Shown piece after piece: positions 5,713 through 14,527 of a stretch of DNA of 27,012 nt. Position 1 is the first letter of the stretch; each line of letters begins with the position of its first letter. Origin of the DNA: an uncultured Bacilli bacterium (GTDB lineage Bacteria > Bacillota_I > Bacilli_A > RF39 > UBA660). Below the pieces are notes generated by a model. That model was not told the origin of the DNA. It was given only the letters and a program-made list of their open reading frames with translations, and did not search any database. The stretch spans positions 1-27,012 of the forward strand of contig CARMXJ010000017.1 in assembly GCA_949025205.1 (NCBI GenBank), given 5' to 3'. The translations under genes and the position numbers were made by a program.

Positions 5713-6465
5713 GTGATTTTTACGAAACAAAACTTATTTTTAGATGTTGGATTAGATAAAATAGAGGACAAATACAAAAAAGAAGAAACAAAAACAAAAT
5801 GTTATAAAACAAGCCATTATGTAGTAGCAAAAGAAAACCAAAAAAAGATAAAAAGAAAAGAAGGGGACTATTTTGTGATTGAATTTGCCTACGAATCTTT
5901 GCACACCAAAACAAAAGAATTAATAAAAGAAGTAGAAAGAGTAATGAAAACTTTTTTTAAAAAATACAAAAAGGTCGAAAAAGTTTTAATTATTGGTCTT
6001 GGAAACAAAGATGTCGATGGCGATGCCCTGGGGGTTTCTACAACAGATAAATTAATTGCAACAAACCAATACCAAGATTTTTTGACAATTCCTAAAATTG
6101 CGTTGTTTAATCCTTCTGTCACAAATAAAACCGGCATTAATACTTTTCACTTAATTGAAATGGTGGTAAAAGATTTAAAACCAGACCTGCTGATTATGAT
6201 TGATTCTTTGGCAACCCATAACGAATCGTACTTGAACCAAGCCATTGAAATAAACGATACCGGTATTATCCCAGGAAGTGCTATAAATTCAGCCAAAGAA
6301 ATTAACCAAAAAACATTTAATATTCCTGTACTTTCCATCGGAGTACCTTCCACTTTAGAATACAATAAACAGTTTTATACCAGTGTGTATATTCATGAAG
6401 TAATCGAAAAAAGTTCTTTCATTTTAGCTAGTGCCATAAATAACCTTTTTATAAAACATCCCTAA
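5713..6465 (+). CDS. gpr: Germination protease GPR
   Basis: The spore protease that starts degradation of small acid-soluble DNA-binding proteins at germination. It is made as a zymogen in the forespore and autoprocessed. Family landmarks are GLGNKDVDGDALG and LLIMIDSLATHN, which carry the two aspartates considered catalytic in GPR, plus TGINTFHLI, NDTGIIPGSAIN and the VLSIGVPSTLE segment. The N-terminal FLDVGLDKIE stretch aligns with the Bacillus RTDLALE-type processing region. At about 250 residues it is shorter than the roughly 370 of Bacillus GPR. The start is a problem: the SD AGGAAGGTGAT (5707-5717) points to ACG 5722; GTG 5713 overlaps the SD; ATG 5689 lacks an SD and precedes the likely transcription start. 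GTG 5713 is given as the nearest ordinary codon. Confidence 0.92.
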   Translation: MIFTKQNLFLDVGLDKIEDKYKKEETKTKCYKTSHYVVAKENQKKIKRKEGDYFVIEFAYESLHTKTKELIKEVERVMKTFFKKYKKVEKVLIIGLGNKDVDGDALGVSTTDKLIATNQYQDFLTIPKIALFNPSVTNKTGINTFHLIEMVVKDLKPDLLIMIDSLATHNESYLNQAIEINDTGIIPGSAINSAKEINQKTFNIPVLSIGVPSTLEYNKQFYTSVYIHEVIEKSSFILASAINNLFIKHP

Positions 6466-6477
6466 GGGTGTTTTTTT
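6453..6477 (+). terminator. Terminator of gpr
   Basis: AAAACA-CCC pairs with GGG-TGTTTT, with one bulged T and a TAA loop that is itself the gpr stop codon (6463-6465), followed by a run of seven T (6471-6477). Confidence 0.8.
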
Positions 6478-6530
6478 CAACATTTTTTGCTTTCTCGTAA
6501 ATATATACTCTTATAAAAGGAGAATGAAAA

Positions 6531-7484
6531 ATGGCAAAAAGAATGAAAAAAAGAAGAAAATTAAAATTTAAATATCGTTTGGGATTATGTATCTTTTTTA
6601 TCTTTTCCACATTTCTCTTTGCATTTCATTATTTATATAATACCTTTTTAGTAAAAATCGATAACGATACTTTAATCAGCACTTTGGTAGACTATAACTT
6701 AAATACTAAAAAAAGCCATAATCTTTACTATGACTTGATTAGTTTAAATAGCACAGACTTTTTACTGAAATACACTCTTGGCATAGAAGCGATAAAAGAA
6801 AGCGACAACGAAGAAGTAGAGGGAGTAGAAGCAACCTATGTCGAGGACCCCTATAAATCGGAAGTGAAAGAACCGGTTCTTTACATATATAACACCCACC
6901 AAACCGAAGGTTACCAAAAATCGAACAATGCATCCTATAACATTACACCTAGTGTTTTAATGGCAAGTTATATTTTAAGAGAATCTCTAAACGATTTAGG
7001 AGTCCCATCTCTTGTGGAAACAAACGATATCACGGAAGTGTTGCGAGTACACAACTGGAAATACAAGTATTCCTATGCAGCAAGTAAACTTTTACTCCAA
7101 GATGCGATGGAAAAAAACCAAAGCTTAAAATATTTTATTGATTTGCATAGAGACTCTATGTCACATGAGATTACGACAACAACAATCGATGGGAAAAGTT
7201 ATGCCAAAGTATTATTTGTAATTGGAAAAGACCATGCAAACTACGAACAAAATTTGCGCTTTGCAAATGCCATAAACGACTACATCAAAAACATAAACCC
7301 AGCTTTAACTCGAGGTATCAGTTTAAAAGGTGGAAGTGGAGTAAATGGCATTTATAATCAGGATTTAAGTCCCAATGCTATTTTAATCGAACTTGGAGGA
7401 CAATATAACAACATAACGGAAATCAATAATACCATTACCGTTCTATCCAAAGCCATTCATAGTTACGTGAAAGGAGAAGCATGA
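6531..7484 (+). CDS. spoIIP: Stage II sporulation protein P
   Basis: A membrane-anchored cell-wall hydrolase (amidase and endopeptidase) that with SpoIID and SpoIIM thins septal peptidoglycan and drives engulfment of the forespore. One membrane segment at about residues 16-38 follows a very basic start, and the catalytic domain lies outside. Landmarks are NTHQTEGY (121-128), DLHRDS (204-209) and LIELGG (285-290), giving the expected metal and catalytic H123, H206 and E287. It is 317 residues, shorter than the about 400 of Bacillus because of a reduced linker. AAAGGAGA precedes ATG 6531. A weak sigma-E-like -10 (TATATACT, 6502-6509) is present without a clear -35. It overlaps the next gene by four bases (ATGA). 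Confidence 0.95.
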   Translation: MAKRMKKRRKLKFKYRLGLCIFFIFSTFLFAFHYLYNTFLVKIDNDTLISTLVDYNLNTKKSHNLYYDLISLNSTDFLLKYTLGIEAIKESDNEEVEGVEATYVEDPYKSEVKEPVLYIYNTHQTEGYQKSNNASYNITPSVLMASYILRESLNDLGVPSLVETNDITEVLRVHNWKYKYSYAASKLLLQDAMEKNQSLKYFIDLHRDSMSHEITTTTIDGKSYAKVLFVIGKDHANYEQNLRFANAINDYIKNINPALTRGISLKGGSGVNGIYNQDLSPNAILIELGGQYNNITEINNTITVLSKAIHSYVKGEA

Positions 7485-7810
7485 AAAAGAAAAAAAATTC
7501 CAATTGGTTTATGAAAACCTTAAGCATCTTATTTTTACTTTTTATTAGTTTATACATCGCTTTAGAAAGCGGTTATTACGAGGCAAAAGCAGCCAAGAAA
7601 ATGGCGATGACCGAAGAATCTATCCAAAAATTTGAACAAGACATCAAAGAAGGAAAGCCCATCGATTTAGAAAGTTATGTTTATGAAACTCATAAAGACT
7701 ATAGCAATAACACCACAGATGCAGCTATCTTTATTGGAAGCAAGGTAGAAAAGTTTATGTCTACAGGAATTAATGACTTTTTTGACATCGTAAAATCTTT
7801 GTTTACCTAA
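7481..7810 (+). CDS. YqxA/DUF3679-like membrane protein
   Basis: A 109-residue protein with a basic start, one membrane segment (about residues 12-28) and a helical, charged extracytoplasmic tail. I do not see a catalytic motif. Position and size match yqxA of Bacillus, which lies directly after spoIIP and before lepA and belongs to DUF3679; the assignment leans on that synteny. The start overlaps the spoIIP stop (ATGA), so the two are translationally coupled and likely expressed together during sporulation. The molecular role of YqxA is not established. Confidence 0.75.
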   Translation: MKKKKNSNWFMKTLSILFLLFISLYIALESGYYEAKAAKKMAMTEESIQKFEQDIKEGKPIDLESYVYETHKDYSNNTTDAAIFIGSKVEKFMSTGINDFFDIVKSLFT

Positions 7811-7845
7811 TCTATTTTTATTCTCTTATCTTAATGCTTTTTTGC

Positions 7846-7874
7846 TTGACTATGACTTATAATAAAGTTATAGT
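7846..7874 (+). promoter_or_regulatory. Promoter of the 764-residue orphan
   Basis: TTGACT (7846-7851), a 17-base spacer and TATAGT (7869-7874), a near-consensus housekeeping promoter. The predicted start near 7881 excludes in-frame starts before ATG 7897 and leaves a leader of only about 15 bases. Confidence 0.7.
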
Positions 7875-7896
7875 TAAATTCATGGAGAGAATGGTT

Positions 7897-10191
7897 ATGG
7901 TTGATGTTACATTAAAAAATAAAAAATTATTTTTTTTAGATCCTACTAATCTAAGTTTGCGAAAGCATACAAACTGGGTTAACAAATTATTAGAAAGTGG
8001 GAACTTTTCGAGTAATTATAAGAGTTATGAAAATGAGAAAGAAGATAATATAACATTTATATGTTTTGATATAGAATCTATAATTACAAAAAGCGGTTTC
8101 GTTTTACAAAACTTTAAATACCAAGGAAATCTTAAATTTGCTTATAACAAAATAACGCATAAGATTTTAATTCACAAATTGCCCGAATATAAAGGGATTG
8201 CCATTTTTACAAGCGATATTCTTTCTATCATTATGGAGAAACTAAAAAATTATACTGAATTGGATAAACTTGTTCTTACGTTTGAAGATACATATCAAAA
8301 ATTTGCGATTGATAATAACTTAAAAAAACTGTTTCCACATATTGAGCAAGATAGTAATTATAAAAGAATGTGTCTTATTTTTGAACGAATGTTTCTGGAA
8401 GAAGAACAAATAAAAAAGGAAGTTCTGGCAAAAAAAAGAAGAAAGAACAAAGAGGATGCAACAAAGGAAAGAATAATAGCTAAAAAAAGCATTATTCATG
8501 GAGTTGACCAAAGAAACTACAAAAACGATTCTGATTATTTAAAAGCGGTTAATAAAAGAATAGTTGAAGTTTGTGAGTATAAAATAAATAATATCAAAAG
8601 GCATATAAAAGCAAATAAAAAAATATACATCGCGTTATTAGAAAAAAATGATAAAACCCATAAAACACTCAAAAAAATTTTAGAAAGTATATATGAAGGT
8701 TTTAGTTATAATATATATTGCGAAGAGGAAATATATAGAACAATTGAAAGTAGTTTAGAAGATACATCAAAAAAAACAGAAATAACAGAAGAACTTTTAA
8801 ATATTTATTACGATGCTTCTTTCGAGTATGATAGTGACTTAAATAATGAAAAAAGTTTAGTATCTTTATTAACTCATGTAAGAATCAAACGAGATTGGAA
8901 TGAAGCAAGATATGATGAAGATGGCAAATATCCTGCAAGACCAAACGATATGTATAATTTTATTTTAGGGGTTAAAGATTACTATGGTACAGAATGCGAA
9001 GATATTATAAATTATAAAAATCCTATCTTTCAAGGTTATAGAATTGTTCAAAAGGATTTTAAAAAATGTGTTGATGTATTATTTCAAGTTGCAAGTTTAA
9101 AAAAACAACTTTCCTATTATGAGAATATAAAGTCTAATCCTCATACATCTTTATTAAATTTTCAAAGCAATAGTAACTCTTGGAATTCTATACTTAATTT
9201 TCCTTACTGGTTAAGATTGGGAAGAGATACTAGTAAAAAAGATACTGATGAAAATAAAGAAACATTTAATCTATTAATGATTAAGCCTGGTGTAAAAGAT
9301 ATAGACTTAGACAGTATTCGCATTTTTACTCGTAAAAATGGTCATGAGTTTGGCTCTACAAAAATAGAAAGACAAGAGTATTTAACAAAATTAACACAAG
9401 GAAAAATAGAATATTGGTTATGTGATAGGCTCATGATTACTATTCCTAAGTCCTTAAATTTCGAAAGCATTATTAAAATTATTGATTATGCCCACAATTA
9501 TGGGACTCAAATTCAATTTATTTGTGAAACTTTGGATGTTGCTAGTCTTATAAAAGAAATATTAGTTGATAGAGCAATCTCTGCCTATAAACAAGTATCC
9601 ATTGTAGAGGAAGGATATGAGTTTTGTACTGAATATAAAAAGGTGAGAAAGAAATATTTTAAAAACCGTTGTTTTCTTTGTGTGGACCCTGAATACTTTA
9701 AAAATTTTATGCTTGATACTCCTACGAATAAAAATTTTTGGCATCGTTATGATTATACTGGCAATTATAAATTTAGAAAAACAGAACCAGCTAGTTTAGA
9801 TTATGTGATAGATCGTACTATATATGAAAATACGCATGATGGTGTAATTGATTATGAGCGAATAAATAAACAATTACTCGGCAGTTACTCTTCTGATGAA
9901 ACCAAAGTAGAACCCGTTAATATTAGATTTATAGATTTTATTGATATTGAAGATTATTATAGATTACCCGAATGGTTCCCTGAATGTAGGGGATTAGATT
10001 ATTATGCTTTAGAGACTTATCTGGAAAATAATTTTAGCGATAGGTTTTATCTAGATAAAAAAATGCGTAGCAAGTTATATGAATGTAATTACGATGAAGA
10101 AAAAGATCACCAAAATGAAGGAGAAATATACACAAAAAAATTAAAAATAAAATCTGTATGTGATGAAAACGGATTACCATTTAATGAGTAA
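7897..10191 (+). CDS. Large protein of unknown function
   Basis: A 764-residue protein with no domain I recognise: no signal peptide, membrane segment, P-loop, nuclease or HTH signature is evident. The N-terminal 170 residues look like mixed alpha/beta (FFLDPTNLSL, ITFICFDIE, GIAIFTSDI). Residues about 170-290 are strongly charged and helical (KKEVLAKKRRKNKEDATKER). The C-terminal half again has strand-like segments (FNLLMIKPG, CFLCVDPEYF, IRFIDFIDIEDYYRLPEWF). ATG 7897 has GGAGAG seven bases upstream. It sits between the yqxA-like gene and lepA, which are adjacent in Bacillus, and has its own housekeeping-type promoter, so it is an inserted unit. The next ORF follows after 46 bases and may belong with it. 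Confidence 0.85.
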   Translation: MVDVTLKNKKLFFLDPTNLSLRKHTNWVNKLLESGNFSSNYKSYENEKEDNITFICFDIESIITKSGFVLQNFKYQGNLKFAYNKITHKILIHKLPEYKGIAIFTSDILSIIMEKLKNYTELDKLVLTFEDTYQKFAIDNNLKKLFPHIEQDSNYKRMCLIFERMFLEEEQIKKEVLAKKRRKNKEDATKERIIAKKSIIHGVDQRNYKNDSDYLKAVNKRIVEVCEYKINNIKRHIKANKKIYIALLEKNDKTHKTLKKILESIYEGFSYNIYCEEEIYRTIESSLEDTSKKTEITEELLNIYYDASFEYDSDLNNEKSLVSLLTHVRIKRDWNEARYDEDGKYPARPNDMYNFILGVKDYYGTECEDIINYKNPIFQGYRIVQKDFKKCVDVLFQVASLKKQLSYYENIKSNPHTSLLNFQSNSNSWNSILNFPYWLRLGRDTSKKDTDENKETFNLLMIKPGVKDIDLDSIRIFTRKNGHEFGSTKIERQEYLTKLTQGKIEYWLCDRLMITIPKSLNFESIIKIIDYAHNYGTQIQFICETLDVASLIKEILVDRAISAYKQVSIVEEGYEFCTEYKKVRKKYFKNRCFLCVDPEYFKNFMLDTPTNKNFWHRYDYTGNYKFRKTEPASLDYVIDRTIYENTHDGVIDYERINKQLLGSYSSDETKVEPVNIRFIDFIDIEDYYRLPEWFPECRGLDYYALETYLENNFSDRFYLDKKMRSKLYECNYDEEKDHQNEGEIYTKKLKIKSVCDENGLPFNE

Positions 10192-10237
10192 ATTATACAA
10201 GTTTAAACAAATGAAAAGAGCATGAAAGAGGAAGTTT

Positions 10238-10996
10238 ATGGAAGATGAAAAGACAAAATTAAGAGATGCGTTATTTAACAAATATTTTGAAAATGGAGAA
10301 GACAGAGTAGAAATTTTAGAAGTTTTAGACCAATTACAACCGACTATAAAGATGTGGGAGAGCTTAGATGCTCTTTTAAAAGAATCGATTGAAGACTACG
10401 AATGGTTTGATGGCGTAAAAATGGTTCGTTTTATATCCTATCAAGGAGTAGATTATTTAGTAATTAAAATAAGAATGTTTAAATATTTTATGGTTGATAT
10501 AAAAAAGAAAAAAGTTTTAACCAAAGAAGATGTAGTTTCTTTATTTACAGAAGACTTTTTTACAACAAATTTTAAAGAAAGAAAATTAAAATCAAAATCA
10601 CATTATTTAGTAATGTACTATTTTTTAGAATGCAAACAGAATTTAGAAGAATTAGTAGCCTTTTGTGAAGCCAATCAAGAATATTTAGAAATGCCAAATT
10701 CCATTTACTGTCGTTTTGAGATTGGGGAGGCTTGGACCTATTTAGATATAAATATGTCTACCAAAGAGATACAATTAGGATTTCAAACACCGGACCAAAC
10801 ATTATATGACTTCTTACATTTTGGAATTGACCTAACTCCATGGGGGATGCAAGACGCACAACAACGAATGGGCGTAGAAAAAATGAGAGAAATATGTGAG
10901 AAAGTAAAAGAAATAAAAATTCCTAAATCTTGTATTCCTAGTTTTTCTGGTGAAGAAAAAACACAAGATTATCTAAGAATACGAAAACAATTTTAA
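10238..10996 (+). CDS. Hypothetical protein
   Basis: A 252-residue soluble protein of unknown family. It starts with a charged helix, then mixed alpha/beta segments (MVRFISYQGVDYLVIKIRMFKYFMVD, then a basic RKLKSKSHYLVMYYFLE). The C-terminal half is acidic (YCRFEIGEAWTYLDINMS, TPWGMQDAQQRMG). No catalytic motif is apparent. GAGGAAG precedes ATG 10238 at good spacing. It lies 46 bases after the 764-residue orphan with no terminator between and ends in its own terminator, so the pair could be one transcription unit inside the sporulation-lepA cluster. Confidence 0.85.
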   Translation: MEDEKTKLRDALFNKYFENGEDRVEILEVLDQLQPTIKMWESLDALLKESIEDYEWFDGVKMVRFISYQGVDYLVIKIRMFKYFMVDIKKKKVLTKEDVVSLFTEDFFTTNFKERKLKSKSHYLVMYYFLECKQNLEELVAFCEANQEYLEMPNSIYCRFEIGEAWTYLDINMSTKEIQLGFQTPDQTLYDFLHFGIDLTPWGMQDAQQRMGVEKMREICEKVKEIKIPKSCIPSFSGEEKTQDYLRIRKQF

Positions 10997-11018
10997 GAGA
11001 GCAACCGCTTTCTTTTTT
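10996..11018 (+). terminator. Intrinsic terminator before lepA
   Basis: AGAGAGC (10996-11002) pairs with GCTTTCT (11007-11013), 7 bp with one G.U and an AACC loop, followed by a T-run to 11018. It starts in the stop codon of the preceding ORF and separates the inserted pair from lepA. Confidence 0.65.
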
Positions 11019-11019
11019 C

Positions 11020-11047
11020 TTTCCATTTTTTAAAAAATCGGTATAAT
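11020..11047 (+). promoter_or_regulatory. Promoter of lepA
   Basis: A perfect -10 TATAAT (11042-11047) with a partial -35 TTTCCA (11020-11025) 16 bases upstream. The start near 11054 leaves only about 11 bases before the lepA ATG, with at best a weak SD (AGTGAT). Confidence 0.6.
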
Positions 11048-11064
11048 AATAATAGTGATGTATT

Positions 11065-12861
11065 ATGAAACAAGAAAAAATAAGAAACTTTTCGATTATT
11101 GCTCACATAGACCATGGAAAGAGTACTCTTGCAGATAGAATGCTTGAACTTACTGGTGCGGTAGAGAAAAGAGAAATGGTAAGTCAAGTTTTAGATAGTA
11201 TGGATTTGGAGCGCGAACGTGGTATTACGATAAAACTAAATGCGGTTCGCTTGAACTATAAATACAAAGAAGAAGAGTATATTTTAAACTTAATTGATAC
11301 TCCAGGACATGTCGATTTTTCTTATGAAGTATCAAGAAGCTTAGCAGCTTGTGAAGGTGCTATTTTAGTTGTCGATGCCGCTCAAGGAATTGAAGCCCAA
11401 ACACTAGCTAATTTATACCTAGCCATGCAAAATGATTTAACGATTATCCCTGTCATTAATAAAATTGATTTACCAAACGCCGATGTTCCAAAAGTAAAAG
11501 AAGAACTAAAAAAAGTTTTAGGTTTTAAAGAAGAAGAAATTTTACTTTGTAGTGGAAAAACAGGAGTAGGAGTAGATGCTCTTTTAAATGCCGTAATAGA
11601 GCGTATTGCCCCTCCTAAAAATAACAAAGAAAAACCACTTAGAGCTCTTATTTTTGATTCTTACTTTGACCCTTACAAAGGAGTCGTTGCTTTAATAAAA
11701 GTTGTAGATGGGAAACTAAAAGGAAAAGATACGATTCTGATGATGGCCAACAACACGAGTTTTGAAATTACAGAATTAGGTGTACATACCCCAAAAGAAA
11801 AAAAATTAGATGTTTTAGAAAGCGGAGAAGTCGGCTATATTGCAGCTAGTATCAAAGACATTACGAGTGTAGAAGTTGGAGACACGATTACCTTAAAAGA
11901 GAACAAAGCTGCCTCCCCACTTGAAGGATACAAAAAAATGAAACCAATGGTTTACTCTGGAATTTTTCCAGTAGAACCAAATCAATACGAAAATTTAAAA
12001 GAAGCCATTGAAAAATTAAAACTAAACGATGCGGCTCTAACCTATGAACCAGAAACTTCAGAAGCACTAGGCTTTGGCTTTCGTATGGGATTTTTAGGAT
12101 TACTTCATATGGACATTATTATTACCCGTATGGAGCGAGAATTTGGAATCGAAATCATTGCAACAAGTCCAAGTGTTATTTATAAACTAACCAAAACAAA
12201 TGGAGAAATATGTGATATCGACTCCCCAAATAAAATGCCTAATGCCACTTACATAAAAAAGATTGAAGAACCTTACATTTATACCAATATCATTGTTCCA
12301 AGTGAATACATCGGTGCGATTATGGAACTATGCCAAAATAAAAGAGGGATATATAAATCTCTTGAATACATTGATGATGCACGAGTAAACATTCATTACG
12401 AAATCCCTTTATCAGAAATTGTCTACGACTTTTTCGACCGTTTAAAAAGTACCACAAAAGGATACGCATCTTTCGATTATGAACTATGCGGATACAAAGA
12501 ATCAAATCTTGTCAAAATGGATGTCTTACTAAACGGAGAAGTAGTAGATGCCTTATCGATTATTGTACACAAAGACTTTGCCTATAATAGAGGCCGTAGT
12601 GTAGTAGAAAAACTAAAAAACATTATTCCTCGCCAAATGTTTCAAGTGCCTATTCAAGCAAGTATTGGCTCTAAAGTCATTGCTCGTGAAAACATAAGTG
12701 CCATGAAGAAAAACGTTTTAGCAAAATGTTATGGTGGAGATATCACCAGAAAAAGAAAACTATTAGAAAAACAAAAAGAAGGAAAGAAAAAAATGAAGAT
12801 GCTAGGAAGTGTGGAAGTACCAAAAGAAGCATTTCTAGAGATTTTAAAAGAAGAAAATTAG
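11065..12861 (+). CDS. lepA: Elongation factor 4 (LepA)
   Basis: A ribosome-associated GTPase that acts on stalled or newly assembled ribosomes. At 598 residues it is the normal LepA length. The G1 loop AHIDHGKST is at residues 13-21, with RGITIK in switch I, DTPGHVDF, NKIDLP (G4) and SGKTG near G5. Domain II, the EF-G-like domains (GFRMGFLGLLHMDI) and the LepA-specific basic C-terminal domain (RKRKLLEKQKEGKKKMK) follow in order. Its promoter implies a very short leader. The next gene starts 8 bases after its stop, with its SD overlapping the TAG. Confidence 0.98.
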   Translation: MKQEKIRNFSIIAHIDHGKSTLADRMLELTGAVEKREMVSQVLDSMDLERERGITIKLNAVRLNYKYKEEEYILNLIDTPGHVDFSYEVSRSLAACEGAILVVDAAQGIEAQTLANLYLAMQNDLTIIPVINKIDLPNADVPKVKEELKKVLGFKEEEILLCSGKTGVGVDALLNAVIERIAPPKNNKEKPLRALIFDSYFDPYKGVVALIKVVDGKLKGKDTILMMANNTSFEITELGVHTPKEKKLDVLESGEVGYIAASIKDITSVEVGDTITLKENKAASPLEGYKKMKPMVYSGIFPVEPNQYENLKEAIEKLKLNDAALTYEPETSEALGFGFRMGFLGLLHMDIIITRMEREFGIEIIATSPSVIYKLTKTNGEICDIDSPNKMPNATYIKKIEEPYIYTNIIVPSEYIGAIMELCQNKRGIYKSLEYIDDARVNIHYEIPLSEIVYDFFDRLKSTTKGYASFDYELCGYKESNLVKMDVLLNGEVVDALSIIVHKDFAYNRGRSVVEKLKNIIPRQMFQVPIQASIGSKVIARENISAMKKNVLAKCYGGDITRKRKLLEKQKEGKKKMKMLGSVEVPKEAFLEILKEEN

Positions 12862-12869
12862 GTGATAAA

Positions 12870-14507
12870 ATGTTTGTAAACGAAAAAAACAAAAGAAAAA
12901 TCATTGCTTGTTTAGAAGCTGGAAACCTAGTAAAAGATATAAAAGAAAAAACAAGATGTACAATATATGAAATAAATAGTGTGATTAAAGAACTAGGCGA
13001 TGAATTTTCTAGTAATTATAATTTAGAACTTTATGAAAAAGTTACAGCAAGAGAAACAGCTTATGAAGAAGAAAAAGAAAAAGCAAAAGAACGAGCTATT
13101 ACGTTTTTAGAACAAAATGTTAAACTTGAAGAAGTAGCAGAAAAAACAAATCTAAATAGAGATGAGATTAGAAACGCATTAAAAAAATTAAGAAAATCAG
13201 GTCCAGAAGGAGAAGCACGTTATCAAAAAATCCAAGACAATTTCAAAAAACAACAAGAAGAAAAAGAAGTATTGGATAGAAAAATGGATGAAGAAATCCT
13301 TGCTTTATGGTTAGATAAGGTATCTATTAAGCAAATTATGAATCAAAAGCACATCAGCAAATCGCAAATGGATCGAGTATTAAATAAATTTGAAAAAGAA
13401 AATCCAGATATTTATTTAAAAACAATGGAAGAACGAAAGTTAGTTGCAAATGAAAAAGCAAAAGCAAATGCAGATGCTAATCGTATATTTTTTTCAACAG
13501 AATCTGTAAATATTTATATAGCAAAATTAATGTTAGAAAACGATTTCTTTTTAGAACATACCGCATTCCTGATGAAAATAGCACCGACAAAATTATATGA
13601 TATTTTATTAAAAATAACTGATGAACAAATAAAAGCAAAATTACAGCCGATTTTAGAGCTGTTTAAAAAGCAATGGATGAATAAAACAGATAAACCTAAA
13701 AAATCTGTAAAAGATTATCCTCCATCAATTCAAAAAGATATTATACTAACAGCGCTAACATACCGTATTCCGATCGAATTAATGCCAAACTTATTCAATA
13801 CAACGATTGATGATATTTATGAATTATATATTTCATTTGATGAATATAGAGAGGTCTTAATCTATGTTAATAAAGAAACAAGATATGAAAGTGAAGAAAT
13901 TAGAAGTAAGAATTACACCCAAGCAGCTGAATATTGGCAAGTATATAATAATTTAGCTAAACTATCAAATATAACAAAAGAACAAAAAAGAGATTTACAA
14001 AAAAAATTGAGAACACATAAGGAAGAAAATATTTTAGAACAAATTACAATGAAAAATCAAAAGATAAAAGAAATAACAGAAAGATTAAAAGAACATCATA
14101 CTTTAATTGGAAATGAAATAATAGCAACAATTATTTCTAAGAAATTTTCATCTCTTACAATAGAAGAAAGGGAATATGTTGCTAGATACCGTTTAAAATA
14201 TTGTTTATCGAGAAGAACGTGTGCGAAAATTTTTCAGTTTAATGTAAGGTCTATAGAAATTTGTGAAGAAGAATTAGCGCAAACAGACAAAATATATGCT
14301 GAAAAAATTAATTTTTTAAATAGTTTGAATTTTAATCAATATCGTGCAGCTCTTTATCATGAAAATAGAGAAAGACTATCTGTTGATATAAATGAAAATT
14401 TTAATCAGACAATAAATTCAAACTATTTTCAACAAAGTACAAATAGTGCATTTTATGAAGATACAGCATCAGAAGCAAAATCAACTTGGGGGGGGGGTAC
14501 TAGATAA
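12870..14507 (+). CDS. Repeated helix-turn-helix-like protein
   Basis: A 545-residue, highly charged, all-helical protein. Segments of about 35 residues with a helix-turn-helix-like pattern recur at residues 8-42, 73-107, 140-174, 213-247, 288-322 and 434-469. Examples are VKDIKEKTRCTIYEINSVIKE, LEEVAEKTNLNRDEIRNALK and IKQIMNQKHISKSQMDRVLN (each shown to 20 residues or nearly so). They resemble the DNA-contacting part of sigma-70 region 4 or similar HTHs, and spacing is about 65-75 residues, with one degenerate or missing unit near 360. No catalytic domain is seen. AGGTGAT overlapping the lepA stop precedes ATG 12870, so it belongs to the lepA operon. The C-terminus reads through ten consecutive G and ends WGGGTR. 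A DNA-binding role is inference. Confidence 0.82.
   Translation: MFVNEKNKRKIIACLEAGNLVKDIKEKTRCTIYEINSVIKELGDEFSSNYNLELYEKVTARETAYEEEKEKAKERAITFLEQNVKLEEVAEKTNLNRDEIRNALKKLRKSGPEGEARYQKIQDNFKKQQEEKEVLDRKMDEEILALWLDKVSIKQIMNQKHISKSQMDRVLNKFEKENPDIYLKTMEERKLVANEKAKANADANRIFFSTESVNIYIAKLMLENDFFLEHTAFLMKIAPTKLYDILLKITDEQIKAKLQPILELFKKQWMNKTDKPKKSVKDYPPSIQKDIILTALTYRIPIELMPNLFNTTIDDIYELYISFDEYREVLIYVNKETRYESEEIRSKNYTQAAEYWQVYNNLAKLSNITKEQKRDLQKKLRTHKEENILEQITMKNQKIKEITERLKEHHTLIGNEIIATIISKKFSSLTIEEREYVARYRLKYCLSRRTCAKIFQFNVRSIEICEEELAQTDKIYAEKINFLNSLNFNQYRAALYHENRERLSVDINENFNQTINSNYFQQSTNSAFYEDTASEAKSTWGGGTR
14488..14497 (+). repeat. Run of ten G near the end of the multi-HTH gene
   Basis: Ten consecutive G in a very AT-rich genome, ten bases before the stop codon. 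It is the only long G run in the window. Gain of one G gives an immediate TAG; loss of one (or gain of two) extends the frame to a TAG at 14533-14535, past the ATG of the next gene at 14528. Confidence 0.9.
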
Positions 14508-14527
14508 ATTTATCCGGATACAAGCAT

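Noticed and set aside
7897..10996. Toxin-antitoxin or defence assignment for the two orphan genes
   Set aside because: No nuclease, NTPase, TIR, protease or membrane-effector motif could be seen; the pairing alone is not evidence.
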